From the NCBI GenBank assembly GCA_015140255.1, contig CP043993.1, positions 79,579-143,578 of the forward strand: a stretch of 64,000 nt of DNA, written 5' to 3'. The stretch comes from Candidatus Stammera capleta (GTDB taxonomy: Bacteria; Pseudomonadota; Gammaproteobacteria; Enterobacterales; Enterobacteriaceae). This document shows, piece by piece, positions 1-11,509 of this stretch. Position 1 is the stretch's first letter, and each line of letters begins with the position of its first letter. A program made the translations under genes and the position numbers. The notes beneath the pieces were generated by a model. That model was given only the letters and a program-made list of their open reading frames with translations, had not been told where the DNA came from and searched no databases.

Positions 1-458
1 TAAAAAATAAACCAGGAAATATAATAAATATAGAAAATAAAAAAATTATAGGAATACATAAAGGATTATTTTATTATACAATAGGTCAAAGAAAAAATTT
101 AAATATTATTAATAATAATAAATCATATTATGTAATTAAAAAAAAAAAAAAAAAAAATGAATTAATAGTCATTCAAGGTAAAAAAAAGAAATATATATAT
201 TCTAAAGGAGCATATGTAAAAAAAATATATTTCATACATTTAAATAAAAAATATAAAAGAATATTCTGTAAAATTAAAACAAGAAGTCAACAAAAAGAAG
301 TTAAATGTAAACTAAAAATTAAAAAAAAAAATAAAATAATATTTGAAAAACCTATATTTGCCATTACTCCAGGACAATCAATAGTTTTATATAAAAAAAA
401 TATATGTTTAGGAGGAGGTGTAATTACAAAAAATATACCATATTTTTCTAATATATAA
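1..458 (+). CDS. mnmA: tRNA 2-thiouridine synthase MnmA, C-terminal part
   Basis: The 3' end of a gene that begins outside the window. MnmA thiolates U34 of the tRNAs for Lys, Glu and Gln. The visible part has the family stretch GIHKGLFYYTIGQRKNL (relatives: GxHxGLxYYTxGQRKGL), and near the C-terminus KTRSQQ and PGQSIVLY, typical of the C-terminal beta-barrel. Codons start at position 3 and the gene stops with TAA. Its last 11 bases overlap the convergent glyS. Its substrate tRNA-Glu is encoded in this window's rRNA operon. Confidence 0.9.
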   Translation, partial: KNKPGNIINIENKKIIGIHKGLFYYTIGQRKNLNIINNNKSYYVIKKKKKKNELIVIQGKKKKYIYSKGAYVKKIYFIHLNKKYKRIFCKIKTRSQQKEVKCKLKIKKKNKIIFEKPIFAITPGQSIVLYKKNICLGGGVITKNIPYFSNI

Positions 459-2547
459 AACTATCAAAATTAACAAATTTTAAAAAAATATTATATAATC
501 TATTTAATAAATTTAATCTATTAATTTTAATATTTTTTATTTTTACATCTATTCGTACAGAATCAAAAAAATAATTTATTTTATTAATTGAAATAAAAAA
601 ATAATTCATTAATTTAATATATTTAAAATTTAAAAAAATTAAATTAATTTTTTTTTCTAAATAAATAATATATTTATATAAAGATATTTCTCCTTTTTCA
701 ATCAAATATATATTGTTAATATTAATATTATTAATAACACATTTATTTTTTATTAAAATATTTTTTATTCTTTTTACTAAACTTATAAATAATATAAATT
801 TTTTTGAATTTCTTATATTTCATATAGATTCTAGTCTTAATTTAAGATCTAATATATTATATATATTTAAATTAACTACAGAATTAATAAATCTTTTTTT
901 ATAACCTAAATTTAAAAAAAAATTCATAGAACGTTTTAAAATAAATTTTCAAATATTAATAGTAATACTTATATTACCTTTAAATAAAAAAATATTAAAT
1001 TTTATTAAATTATATAAATTTATATTAAAATTATTTAATATAATAATATTTATTATTGATAAAGATATTCTTCTTAAAGCATAAGGATCATTTTTTTTTT
1101 TTAAATAAATAGAATTATTTAATAGTGATATACCTACTAGGGTATCTAATTTATCAACTAAAGAAATTATAGAACTATATTTATTTCTAGGAAGAATATC
1201 TCCAGAATATTTAGGTAAATAATGATCTTTAATAATTAGAGATAATTTTAAATTATTATAATTTAATAAAGAATAATACATACCTATAATACCTTTCATA
1301 TCCATATATTCTTTATATAAAGAAGTAGATAAATCACATTTAGATAATAATATAGAAATATTTAATAAATAACTATTTATTTTTAAATTATTAGATTTTT
1401 TTAAATAAACAGAAATTTTTTTAGATAAATATAACATTCTTCGAATTTTGTCTAATAAATTACCTAATTTATCATAAAAAATTATATATCTTAATTTAGA
1501 TAAATAACTTATTAAAGGTAATTTAATATCTTTATTATATAAAAATTTTAAATCAAGAAATTTAGATTCTATAACAAATTCATAATTTTTTTTAACTAAC
1601 TTATAGTCTAATAGATTAAAATTAATATTATTAATAATAATAAAATAATTTAGTAAATTACTATTTATATCAAATGTAGGAAAAAAATTATATTTTTCTA
1701 TAATAAAAATTAATATTTCTTTAGGTAAACTTAAAAATTTTTTTTTAAATTTACATATTATAAAAAAAGGATATTCAATAATAAAAGCAATATTATTTAA
1801 AAAAGATTCAGTATAATTAAAAGATATTTTTTTTTTTCAAGATATTTTATTTAAAATAGATATTATTTTAAATTTTCTAATATTAAAATCAATAATAATT
1901 TTACAATATTTTTTTAAATATGGAATATATTTATTAGCATTATTTAAAATAATATTTTTACCTATAAATCTATTACCTAATAATAAATTATTAGATTTAA
2001 TTTCTTTAAAATTTACATTTAAAATTTTTTTATCAAACATCACTAAAATATTAATAATTGGTCTAATAAAAACTAAATTATTTTTACCTCACCTCATAGT
2101 ATTAAATAATTTAATTATATTTAATAAAACATTATTATAAATTTTATTTATCAAAAAACTAATTGATTTTTTTTTTTCTTTAATTTTTATAAAAAATCTT
2201 CTTTTTCTTTTAAATTCTATAAACTTAATTTTATTTGTATCTTTTATACCAATATTTTTAATTCAATTTAATAAAGGATATTTTAAAAAATTTATTTTTT
2301 TTTTTATATCTATTATTGGACCATATATTATATTAGTTTTACATGCATTTTGATAAAAACTAAATTTTTTAAAAATACAAGATATCTTTCTTAAAGTATA
2401 ATAATAATTATAATTAGAATAAAAAAAAAAATTTTTTTTAAATTCATATAAAAAATTATCTATAATTTTTTTTATCAAAAATTTAAAATTTTTTAAAGGT
2501 AGTTCTTCTGTATTTAATTCTAATAATAATGTACCATATTTAGACAT
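448..2547 (-). CDS. glyS: Glycyl-tRNA synthetase beta subunit
   Basis: Beta subunit of the bacterial alpha2-beta2 glycyl-tRNA synthetase, which charges tRNA-Gly. The N-terminus (LLLELNTEELPLKNF) matches the family's EIGTEELPPK start, and the total of 699 residues is close to the 689 of E. coli. The frame is continuous only when several TGA codons (for example at 820-822 and 949-951) are read as Trp. It stops with TAG and overlaps mnmA tail to tail. The segment GDILPRNKYSS with the following dipeptide VSLVDKLDTLVG is the conserved core of the HD-like region. It lies 26 bases after glyQ, the usual pairing. Confidence 0.93.
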
Positions 2548-2573
2548 TTAAATAACCTAACAAAATTAATAAA

Positions 2574-3434
2574 TTATAAATTAACATAAATTTTTGCTAT
2601 TTTATTAAATAAATTTCTAATACGTAAAATATATTTTTGTCTTTCAATATTAGAAAAATAATTTCTAGCATCTAATAAATTAAAATAATGTACCATTCTA
2701 ATAACAAATTCATAAGAAGACATAATTAAAGGTTTTTTAAAAGACATTAATCTCAAAACTTCAGATTCATAATTAATAAAACAATTCATTAAAAAAACAA
2801 TACTAGATTTATTTAAATTATATAAAGATTTTTCTTTTTCACTATTTAAAAAAATATCTTTATATTTAATAATACCATATTGGTTTTTATTTCATACTAA
2901 ATCATATATAGAGTAAACCTTTTGTAAATATAAACATATTCTTTCTAAACCATAAGTAATTTCAACTAAAACTGGTTTACAGTCTAACCCAGAAATATTT
3001 TGAAAATAAGTAAATTGAGTTATTTCTAAACCATTTAATCAAACTTCTCAACCTACACCATAAATACCTAAACTAGGATTTTCTCAATTATCCTCTACAA
3101 AACGTATATCGCATTTAGATAAATCAATTCCTATATACCTTAAAGAATTTAAATAAATATCTTGCATACTATATAAAGTTGGTTTAATTATAACCTGAAA
3201 TTGATAATATTGTTGTAATCTATAAGAATTATTTTTATACCTACTATCTAAAGGTCTTCTACATAATTGAACATAAGAATAAAAAGCATAATCACCTTTT
3301 AAAGCATTAAAAAAAGTAATTGGATGAAAAGTACCAGCTCCAATTTCTAAATCTAAAGACTGAATATGACAACTACCTAAATTACATCAATATTTTTTTA
3401 AATTAGAAATTAATTTTTCGAATGTAATAAACAT
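2574..3434 (-). CDS. glyQ: Glycyl-tRNA synthetase alpha subunit
   Basis: Catalytic alpha subunit of glycyl-tRNA synthetase, 286 residues (E. coli 303). Class II motifs are readable: an N-terminal [14 protein letters not shown], then EIGAGTFHP and the region [25 protein letters not shown] near residues 65-90. The Trp in KKYWC, in ENWENP and in GVGWEVWLNG are encoded by TGA. The start ATG at 3432-3434 aligns with the family N-terminus. It is transcribed leftward between alr and glyS. Confidence 0.93.
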
Positions 3435-3447
3435 AATAATGAGAAAA

Positions 3448-4533
3448 TTATTTTAATTTACACATAACTCTATCTTTATTTATACCACTTAATAAATCAT
3501 AACTAATAGTATTAGCAATTTTTGCTACATCATCAACACATATATTTTCACCTCACAATTCTACTTCATCACCTATCTTAATATTATAATTATTATTTAA
3601 ATCTATTATCATCATATCCATAGAAATATAACCTAATATTTGCGCTTTAAAATTATTATTTACTAAAACATAATATTTATTAGATAATTGTCTAGGATAT
3701 CCATCTGCATAACCACATGCAACAACACCAATTATTCTTTTTTTAAGTGAATAAAAACTATTACTATAACCTATAAATTTATTTTTATTAATCTTTCTAA
3801 TACTAATAATTTTACTTTTAAAACTCATAACAGGTTTAAAACCATACTGTGATATATCATTATTATTACCTGTAGGAGATAAACCATATAATAATATACC
3901 TATTCTTATTCAAGTACTATAAATATCATTAATACCTCAAATTAATCCTAAAGAACTTGAAATAGATATTTCTTTAAAATTTAAATTAAATATTTTTATA
4001 TATTTTTTATTAATAATAGATATATCACTATCTTTATTTAATAAAGTTATATGTATTATTAATGATATACTTTTTATAATTTTAAAAGATTTTAAAATAT
4101 TAAAAGTATTATATAATTTACTACTTGAAAAACCTAATCTATTTATATTAAAATTTAATTTTAAATAAACATTTATTTTTTTATTTAAAAATAATATTTT
4201 TTTCAATAAATTTATTTGCCAATAACTATGAATTACAATACTAAAATTATATTTTAAACATATTTTAATTTCTTGAAAACTAAAAATACCTTCTAATAAT
4301 AAAATGGATTTTTTTCATCCTATATTACGTAAATATAAAGCTTCTTTAATACTTAAAACAGAAAAACCATCTACATAAAAATTTAATATATTATATATAT
4401 TTTTAATTCCATGACCATATGCATCACTTTTAACTACTAATCATATATTTTTATTTTTAGATAATTTACGTATCAAAAAAAAATTATTTTTTAAATTTTT
4501 TATATTTAAAATTTTATATATTGGTCTATCCAT
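3448..4533 (-). CDS. alr: Alanine racemase
   Basis: PLP enzyme that makes D-alanine for peptidoglycan; 361 residues (E. coli Alr 359). The PLP lysine lies in VVKSDAYGHG near residue 35. The second half contains IGYSNSF, then GVVACGYADGYPR and ILGYISMDMMIIDL, all hallmark segments of the C-terminal beta domain. TGA codes Trp in NIWLVVK, GLIWGIND and ELWGEN. It sits 15 bases downstream of rplQ, so it probably rides on the alpha-operon transcript. Its retention, with amiB and mreBCD here, implies that the cell still builds a wall. Confidence 0.93.
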
Positions 4534-4548
4534 ATCTATAATTTAAAA

Positions 4549-4902
4549 TTATTTTTTTAAAATTTTTATATAAGCCATAGGAGCATTATCACCTCTACGA
4601 AAACCACATTTTAATACTTTAGTATATCCTCCATTAAGAGAATTATTAAATTGTGGAACGATAACATTAATAAGCTTATAAAGAATTTTTTTATCTCTTA
4701 TATAAGAAAATAAATAACTAAAAGATTTTTTTTTTATTGCAAAAGTAATAATTGATTCAATATAAGATCTTAATTCTTTAGCTTTAGCAAGAGTAGTTTT
4801 TATGACATCATATTTAATTAAAGAACTTAACATATTTTTAAACATAGAATTTCTGTGACTACTATTACGATTTAATTTACGACCAATTTTTTTATGACGC
4901 AT
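4549..4902 (-). CDS. rplQ: 50S ribosomal protein L17
   Basis: Large-subunit protein near the exit tunnel, 117 residues, last ribosomal gene of the alpha operon. The start MRHKKIGRKLNRNSSHRNSM is the family signature, and the C-terminus has KCGFRRGDNAPMAYI. It lacks the longer tail of E. coli L17 (127 residues). It follows rpoA by 43 bases. Confidence 0.96.
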   Translation of the reverse strand: MRHKKIGRKLNRNSSHRNSMFKNMLSSLIKYDVIKTTLAKAKELRSYIESIITFAIKKKSFSYLFSYIRDKKILYKLINVIVPQFNNSLNGGYTKVLKCGFRRGDNAPMAYIKILKK

Positions 4903-4945
4903 ATTATTCCTTATCTAAATTATTTTTTGAAACTAAATTAGCATC

Positions 4946-5917
4946 TCAATTCTTTATTTTCATACCTAAAGTTAATCCTTTAGAAAGTAAAACATTTTTA
5001 ATTTCAGTTAAAGATTTTTTACCTAAATTAGGAGTTTTTAATAACTCTATTTCAGTTTTTTGTACTAAATCACCTATATAATGAATAGATTCAGCTTTTA
5101 AACAATTAGCTGATCGTACAGTTAATTCTAAATCATCTACTAAAGACAATAAAATAGGATCAAAAGGTAATTTACTTTTTTTAACCTCTTTAATATTTTT
5201 ATCATCTAAATTTATAAACGAACTTAATTGGTCAACTAATATAGATGCAGCTTTACGTATAGCAAATTCAGGTTTTATAGTACCATTAGTATAAATATCA
5301 ATAATTAATTTATCCAAATCTGTACGTTGTTCAACACGAGTAGATTCAACTTTATAAGAAATACGTTCTATAGGAGAATAAAGAGCATCTATATATAATC
5401 TACCTACCTGTAGATCTTCATTAATATTTTTTAATTCCTTGATTCTTACAGAAGCAGGTATATAACCTCTACCTAATTGTACAAATATACGTATATTAAT
5501 AGAAATATTTTCATCAGTTATATTACATATAACATGATCCGGATTAGCTAAATAAAAACCATAATCAGAAGTTATATCAGAAGCTAAAACCGGACCTATA
5601 CCACTTTTATTTAAAAATAATATAGCTTCTTCTCTATCATCATCTAATGTGATAGATAATCTTTTAAAATTTAAAATAATTTCTATTATATCTTCTAAAA
5701 TACCATTTTTAACACTATATTCATGTAATACACCATCAATTTCTATTTCTGTAACTGCATAACCAGGTATAGAAGATAATAAAACACGTCTCAAAGAATT
5801 ACCTAAAGTGTAACCAAAACCTTTTTCTAAAGGTTCTAAAATTAATCTAGAACATGTTTTAGATATATTCTCTATATTTACTAATTTAGGTTTTAAAAAT
5901 TCTAATGTAGAAAACAT
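4946..5917 (-). CDS. rpoA: RNA polymerase alpha subunit
   Basis: Assembly subunit of RNA polymerase, 323 residues (E. coli 329). The N-terminal dimerisation domain has [20 protein letters not shown]. After a short linker the C-terminal domain is well kept: [20 protein letters not shown] and [14 protein letters not shown] near residues 265-310, including the Arg of VRSAN that contacts UP-element DNA. The whole protein is unusually conserved for this AT-rich genome and contains no TGA. UP-element recognition is therefore probably still possible. Confidence 0.97.
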   Translation of the reverse strand: MFSTLEFLKPKLVNIENISKTCSRLILEPLEKGFGYTLGNSLRRVLLSSIPGYAVTEIEIDGVLHEYSVKNGILEDIIEIILNFKRLSITLDDDREEAILFLNKSGIGPVLASDITSDYGFYLANPDHVICNITDENISINIRIFVQLGRGYIPASVRIKELKNINEDLQVGRLYIDALYSPIERISYKVESTRVEQRTDLDKLIIDIYTNGTIKPEFAIRKAASILVDQLSSFINLDDKNIKEVKKSKLPFDPILLSLVDDLELTVRSANCLKAESIHYIGDLVQKTEIELLKTPNLGKKSLTEIKNVLLSKGLTLGMKIKN

Positions 5918-5955
5918 TAAAATATATACCTCAATATTTAAAAATAATTAACAAT

Positions 5956-6576
5956 TTACTTAGAATAAAACTCCAAAACTAAATATTCTTGTATATCAGC
6001 CGATAAATAACTACGTTTTGGAATACTCTTAAAAACACCTTCCATATGTTTAATATTTACTTCTAATCAAGAAGGTAATTCACGTTGTTTAAAAAATTCC
6101 AAAGAATATTTTATACGATCTTGATTACAATATTTTTCTACTATTTTAATAGTATCACCAGGAGAAACTTCAAAAGATGCAATATTAATAATTTTATTAT
6201 TAACCATTATACATCTATGATTTACTAACTGACGAGATTCATATCTAGTTATTCCAAAACCCATTCTATATACAACATTATCTAATCTCCTTTCTAATAA
6301 TTTTAGTAATGTACTACCAGTATTACCTTTAATACGTAAAGATCTTTTATAATAATTAAAAAATTGTTTCTCTAATATTCCATAAATACGACGAATTTTT
6401 TGTTTTGCACGTAATTGAATACCATAATCAGATAATCTAGATTTTCTATAACCATGTTGACCAGGTAATTTATCTAAATTACACTTAGATTCTATTTCAC
6501 GTAAACCTGATTTTAAAAATAAATCACTACCTTCTCTACGACTTAATTTTAATTTTGCACCTAAATATTTTGCCAT
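5956..6576 (-). CDS. rpsD: 30S ribosomal protein S4
   Basis: Primary 16S-binding protein that nucleates small-subunit assembly and, in E. coli, represses the alpha operon. 206 residues, identical in length to E. coli S4. The start [16 protein letters not shown] and the tail [15 protein letters not shown] are family signatures. The Trp of PSW is TGA (6067-6069), so the last 37 residues exist only with UGA read as Trp. The end coordinate could be off by one base. Confidence 0.95.
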
Positions 6577-6605
6577 ATAAAATATAAATAAATAATAATA
6601 AATAA

Positions 6606-6989
6606 TTATACACGTCTCTTTTTAGGAGGACGACAACCATTATGTGGAATAGGAGTAACATCATTAATACTAGTAATATTAAAACCAGCAGAATTAAAAG
6701 CCCTAATACTAGATTCACGACCAAGACCGGGTCCACTTACCATAACTTCTAAATTTTTAATACCATAATTTTTAACTATTTCAATACATTTTTCAGTAGC
6801 TACTTGAGCTGCAAAAGAAGTAGATTTTCTAGATCCCCTAAAACCAGATCCCCCAGAAGTAGATCAACCTAAAACGTTACCATTTACATCTGTAACACTA
6901 ATTATTGTGTTATTAAAAGAAGAATATATATGGGCAATAGCATTTAAAACCTTTCTTTTAATTTTTTTACGATTTTTTTTCACATTCAT
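6606..6989 (-). CDS. rpsK: 30S ribosomal protein S11
   Basis: Platform protein of the small subunit, 127 residues (E. coli 129). Reads [20 protein letters not shown], then [18 protein letters not shown] and [10 protein letters not shown], and ends with [13 protein letters not shown], all strongly conserved. The Trp of LGWST is TGA. It lies between rpsM and rpsD as in E. coli. Confidence 0.95.
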
Positions 6990-7002
6990 ATATATCACCT
7001 AA

Positions 7003-7353
7003 TTACTTAAAATTACGTAATTTTCTACAAGTTTTAGCATTTGTTCTCGTTCTTTGACCTCTTACAGGTAAATGTTTACGATGACGTAAACCTCTATAAG
7101 AATTAATATCAATTAATCTTTTAATATTTAACATTACTTCTCTACGTAAATCACCCTCAATTAAAAAATTAGAAATTTTATTTCTTATTAAATTTAATTT
7201 ATCAGAACTTAAATTACCAATTTTAGAATAATAATTTATATTAACAATATTACAAATATATTTCGCTCTTGATATACCTATACCATAAATAGATGTTAAA
7301 GCATATAATATATTTTTATTATCAGAAATATTTACTCCAGATATTCTAACCAT
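7003..7353 (-). CDS. rpsM: 30S ribosomal protein S13
   Basis: Head protein of the small subunit that contacts P-site tRNA and bridges to the 50S. 116 residues (E. coli 118). Starts MVRISGVNI and carries [12 protein letters not shown] plus the C-terminal [20 protein letters not shown]. First gene of the alpha-operon segment after rpmJ. Confidence 0.96.
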   Translation of the reverse strand: MVRISGVNISDNKNILYALTSIYGIGISRAKYICNIVNINYYSKIGNLSSDKLNLIRNKISNFLIEGDLRREVMLNIKRLIDINSYRGLRHRKHLPVRGQRTRTNAKTCRKLRNFK

Positions 7354-7379
7354 ATATACCTCAAATTATTATAAAATAT

Positions 7380-7496
7380 TTAACCTTGACGTTGCTTATG
7401 CTTAGGATTTACTTTACATATTACACGTAATATACCTTTACGCTTAATAATTTTACAAAAAGAACAAAATTTTTTAACTGACGCACGTACTTTCAT
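7380..7496 (-). CDS. rpmJ: 50S ribosomal protein L36
   Basis: 38-residue zinc-ribbon protein of the large subunit. It reads [18 protein letters not shown] and ends NPKHKQRQG, as in other bacteria. The first Cys and a later CKVNPKH give the expected metal ligands. It lies four bases downstream of secY. Confidence 0.93.
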   Translation of the reverse strand: MKVRASVKKFCSFCKIIKRKGILRVICKVNPKHKQRQG

Positions 7497-7500
7497 ATAT

Positions 7501-8823
7501 TTAAAAATTAATTTTTTTTAACATTGATAAATATTGATTAGACATTATTAATGTTTGAATTTGTGTTATAAATTCTATCACTACTACTATAACTATTAAT
7601 AAAGATGTACCTCCAAAATGAAAAGGAACACCTATTATATCATGCATAAAATCAGGTATCAAACAAACTATTGACATATATAATGAACCTAATAAAGTTA
7701 ATCTTAAAATCACATTATTTATATAATTAGATGTTTTGTCTCCAGGACGTATACCTGGAATATAAGCACCAGATTTTTTTAAATTATTAGCTATATCATT
7801 AGAATTATACATTAATAATGTGTAAAAAAAAGAAAAAAATATTATCAAAAATAAATAAATTAATACATATAAAAAACTTTTAGGATAAATTAAATTTAAA
7901 AAATTTGATATTCAACTAAAATAAACAGTATTTTTAAATCAAAATAAAATAATATAAGGAAACATCATAATACTTGAAGAAAATATAGCAGGTATAACAC
8001 CAGACATATTTAATTTAAAAGGTAAATAAGTATCAGAAGAAAAAAATCTATTATTTTGATATCTTCTAGAAGCATAATGTATTAAAATTTTTCTTTGAGC
8101 AATTTCTATAAAAACTATAAAATAAACTACACATATAATTAAAAAAAATATTAAAAAAAATTTATAATAACTAATTTGATTTAATATTAATTTATTATAC
8201 AAATAATATATATATTTAGGTAAACTAGATATAATACCTGTAAATATTATAACAGATATACCATTACCAATACCTTTTTCTGAAATTTGTTCACCTAATC
8301 ACATTAAAAACATTGTTCCAGTAACTAAAGTAGTAATAGAAATAAAATAAAATAATAAACCTTTATATAAAATAATATTTTTTATAACAGGTAAATAACT
8401 AATAGTAATAGATAAAAAAAAAGCCTGAATAGTAGAAACTAATAAAGTTAAATAACGAGTATATTGGCTAATTTTATATTTTCCATCACTACCTTCATTT
8501 TTAAAATCTATAAAGTAAGGAAATATTACAGTAAATAATTGCATAATAATTGTAGAAGATATATATGGCATTATTCCCAATGCAAATATAGAAGCATGAA
8601 ATAAAGACCCTCCAGAAAATATATTAAGTATATCAATGAAATTATTATTAGTTTTTTTTAATAAATCATTTAATAAATATACATTTATACCTGGTATAGG
8701 TATAAAAACTCCAGTACGTAAAATAATTATAGAAAAACATAAAAATAATAATCTACTTTTTAAATTTTGTAAATTATTAAATACATTACTTAAAAAATTT
8801 TTTTTAAATTTCATATTACTCAC
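7501..8823 (-). CDS. secY: Protein translocase subunit SecY
   Basis: Pore subunit of the Sec translocon, 440 residues (E. coli 443), with about ten hydrophobic segments. Recognisable stretches include [12 protein letters not shown] in TM1, [25 protein letters not shown] with the plug region, and [15 protein letters not shown] before the last helices. Several TGA-coded Trp interrupt a standard reading. SecG is also in this window. Retaining the translocon fits with an exported OmpA and AmiB. Confidence 0.94.
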
Positions 8824-8827
8824 AAAA

Positions 8828-9259
8828 TTATTTAGTATTAATAACTTTATTCACACCAGAAGAAACTCTTATATTTTTATCAAAAATTTTTATATTTTTT
8901 CTTAAAAATTTACCACCTAATATTATTTTAACTAATTTTATTTTATTAGAAATTAATTTTTTAAATTTTAATTTTTTTAAATCTATTATAGTATTATCAT
9001 TAAATATATTTAAATCTGATATATATAATTCACTTTTTTTATTATTTTTAAAATTTTTAAAACCAAATTTAGGTATTCTTCTATAAAAAGGAGTTTGACC
9101 ACCTTCATAACATCTTCTAATTTTACATCCAGATCTACTTTTTTGACCTTTATGACCTTTACCACAAGTTTTTCCTAAACCTGAACCTATCCCTCTACCT
9201 AATCTTTTAGATTTTTTTTTTTTTCTGTAACTAAATAAATTATTTAAAGAAATTATCAT
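8828..9259 (-). CDS. rplO: 50S ribosomal protein L15
   Basis: Late-assembly 23S-binding protein, 143 residues (E. coli 144). The basic N-terminal arm [21 protein letters not shown] followed by [21 protein letters not shown] is diagnostic. The C-terminal half is more diverged and Lys/Ile/Asn rich. In E. coli rpmD lies directly upstream; here there are only 52 non-coding bases to rpsE. Confidence 0.94.
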   Translation of the reverse strand: MIISLNNLFSYRKKKKSKRLGRGIGSGLGKTCGKGHKGQKSRSGCKIRRCYEGGQTPFYRRIPKFGFKNFKNNKKSELYISDLNIFNDNTIIDLKKLKFKKLISNKIKLVKIILGGKFLRKNIKIFDKNIRVSSGVNKVINTK

Positions 9260-9311
9260 ATATGTAAACCAAATTATAAAACTTAATAAATTAAAATATT
9301 ATATATTAAAA

Positions 9312-9812
9312 TTAATATATAAATATTTCTTTTAAAAATTTACCTCTTTTATTAGCTATATATAAAGGAGATTGCATATTACATAATGCATTTAATGTAG
9401 CTTTTATTACATTTAAAGGATTACTAGATCCATATAATTTAGCTAAAATATCTTTTATACCTATAGCTTCAAAAATAGCTCTCATAGATTTACCCGCTAT
9501 AATACCAGTACCTTTAGAAGCAGGTTTAATAAAAACATTAGTACTAATATATTTACCTCTTATTTCATACCTTATTGTATTTCTTTTATTTAACATAATT
9601 AAAACCATATTTTTACGAGATTTATCTATAGCTTTTTGTATAGCTAAAGGAACCTCACGAGATTTACCATAACCATAACCTACTCTACCTAAACGATCAC
9701 CTACAACAGTTAAAGCAGTAAAAGAAAATATTCTACCTCCTTTTACAGTTTTAGAAACTCTATTTACAGATATCAATTTTTCATAAAAATCATTTACATT
9801 AGATTTAATCAT
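9312..9812 (-). CDS. rpsE: 30S ribosomal protein S5
   Basis: Decoding-fidelity protein, 166 residues (E. coli 167). Contains [38 protein letters not shown] and [16 protein letters not shown], all conserved. No TGA codon. It directly precedes rplO because rpmD is missing. Confidence 0.96.
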   Translation of the reverse strand: MIKSNVNDFYEKLISVNRVSKTVKGGRIFSFTALTVVGDRLGRVGYGYGKSREVPLAIQKAIDKSRKNMVLIMLNKRNTIRYEIRGKYISTNVFIKPASKGTGIIAGKSMRAIFEAIGIKDILAKLYGSSNPLNVIKATLNALCNMQSPLYIANKRGKFLKEIFIY

Positions 9813-9824
9813 ATAATTACCAAT

Positions 9825-10178
9825 TTAAAATATTAAACCATATTTTCTAGCATTATCAGCTAAAATTTTTATACGACCATGATATTTAAAACCAGAACGA
9901 TCATACACAACATTAAATATATTTCTTTTAACAGCCCTTAAAGCTATTAATTTACCTATTTTTTTAGCAGAATTTTTATTACCTCCATATTTTATATTAT
10001 TTCTTTTTTCTAAGGTTGATGCATAAACTAAAACTCTAGAACAATTATTTAATTGATATACTATTTGTGCATATATATGACAAGAAGTTTTATGTACTAC
10101 TAAACGTAATTTATTTTGTTTTTTCAAAATAAAACGCATTTTTTTACATCTACGTAAACGTTTTTCTTTTTTATTCAT
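9825..10178 (-). CDS. rplR: 50S ribosomal protein L18
   Basis: 5S rRNA-binding protein of the central protuberance, 117 residues, the same as E. coli. Reads KEKRLRRCKKMRF at the N-terminus, LVVHKTSCHIYAQI in the middle and VYDRSGFKYHGRIKILADNARKYG-like sequence at the end. Works with L5 on the 5S RNA encoded at 30404-30523. Confidence 0.95.
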   Translation of the reverse strand: MNKKEKRLRRCKKMRFILKKQNKLRLVVHKTSCHIYAQIVYQLNNCSRVLVYASTLEKRNNIKYGGNKNSAKKIGKLIALRAVKRNIFNVVYDRSGFKYHGRIKILADNARKYGLIF

Positions 10179-10203
10179 AAAATATATTTAAATTGAATAA
10201 ATA

Positions 10204-10752
10204 TTATTTAATTAATTTTTTTTTATGTTCTTTTATACGAACTTTTTCATTTATATAACGTATACCTTTACCTTTTTTATAATTTTCTGGAACACGAAAA
10301 GAACGTATTTTAGCTGCAACACATCCTACTAATTGTTTATCTCATCCTTTAATAATAATTTCATTAGAATTAGTACATTCAATATTTATATTTAGAGGAA
10401 TATTATAATTTATTACATGAGAAAATCCTAAATTTAAAATTAAAGTATTATTTTCTACATAAGCTTTATAACCTATACCTACAATTAATAATTTTTTAGA
10501 AAAACCATATTTCAAACCATATATAATATTAAATATTATAGATCTTGTAGTACCGGTATATTTTTTATTTTTTAAATAATTACCATTAGTTTTAAATATA
10601 ATTTTATTTTTTTTTTTTAAAATAGGTATTACACTATTATGTACAACTTTAAAAAATTCTAAATTATCTTTTTTAAAAAATATTTTTTTACCTTCAATTT
10701 TAACTAAAATATTTTTAGGAATAATAATTGGTTTTTCTGCAATACGAGACAT
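10204..10752 (-). CDS. rplF: 50S ribosomal protein L6
   Basis: Large-subunit protein near the factor-binding site, 182 residues (E. coli 177). The start [12 protein letters not shown] aligns with the family; an upstream in-frame extension (to 10785) is not needed. The C-terminus contains [17 protein letters not shown] and [12 protein letters not shown]; its Trp is TGA, so the last 46 residues depend on the recoding. Confidence 0.95.
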
Positions 10753-10769
10753 ATAATAAAACCCTTTAT

Positions 10770-11162
10770 TTAAAAAATAGAACAAATAATTTCACCACCA
10801 ACATTAAATTTACGAGCCTCTTTATCTGATAAAACTCCTTTTGAAGTAGAAATAATTAATACTCCTAAACCAGAATTAATCATAGGCAATTTATTTGCAG
10901 ATAAATAAACTCTTAAACTTGGACGACTTATTCTTTTAATTTCAGATATAACTGGACAATTATTAAAATATTTTAACCTAATTAAAATCTTTTTATTAAT
11001 ATCATATGTAATAAAATAATTTTTTATATATCCTTCTCGTAAAAAAATTTTTAAAATAGATTCTTTAAATTTAGAATAAAATATAAAAACTTTCTTTTTT
11101 TTAGCCAATTGAGAATTTCTAATACAAGTTAACATATTACTTATTGGATCCTGCATACTCAT
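10770..11162 (-). CDS. rpsH: 30S ribosomal protein S8
   Basis: Binds the central domain of 16S rRNA and, in E. coli, represses the spc operon. Choosing MSMQDPISNMLTCIRN as the start gives 130 residues, exactly the E. coli length. The C-terminal GLGVLIISTSKGVLSDKEAR is the family signature. A longer in-frame start at 11180 exists but adds six unmatched residues. Confidence 0.95.
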   Translation of the reverse strand: MSMQDPISNMLTCIRNSQLAKKKKVFIFYSKFKESILKIFLREGYIKNYFITYDINKKILIRLKYFNNCPVISEIKRISRPSLRVYLSANKLPMINSGLGVLIISTSKGVLSDKEARKFNVGGEIICSIF

Positions 11163-11189
11163 ATATTTAATCTCTTTCAAATATAATAA

Positions 11190-11495
11190 TTACCAACTAG
11201 ATTTTCTTAAACCAGGTATATAACCTTTAACAGCAAATTCACGAAATTTAATTCTACTTAAACCAAATTTACGTAAAAATCCATGAGGTCTACCTGTAAG
11301 TTTACACCTATTTCTTTTACGTACTATACTAGAATTTCTAGGTAAAGATTGTAATTTAATAATAGCTTTTCACCTATCTTTGTTAGAAGTTCTATTATTA
11401 GAAATAATTTTCTTTAATTTCATTCTTTTAAAATAAAATTTTTTAATTAAAAAAGATCTTTTATTTTCACGAGCTATAATAGATTTTTTAGTCAT
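11190..11495 (-). CDS. rpsN: 30S ribosomal protein S14
   Basis: Head protein of the small subunit, 101 residues, the same as E. coli, and of the long, zinc-free type. Conserved [20 protein letters not shown] and a C-terminal PGLRKSSW. It uses both Trp codons: TGA in KDRWKA (11370-11372) and TGG for the final residue, which shows that the two coexist within one gene. Confidence 0.92.
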
Positions 11496-11509
11496 ATGTA
11501 TATTTAATT

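Noticed and set aside
713-904. 63-residue forward frame inside the glyS region
   Set aside because: Hydrophobic shadow of glyS; glyS is continuous on the other strand once TGA is Trp.
448-2547. glyS, mutS, tldD and others seen as strings of pseudogene fragments
   Set aside because: All fragments are in one frame separated only by TGA at plausible Trp positions; they are intact genes in a recoded genome.
11440-11497. Apparent frameshift near the start of rpsN
   Set aside because: It came from miscounting a T run while reading. With 60 bases per line rpsN is in frame and exactly 101 residues long.
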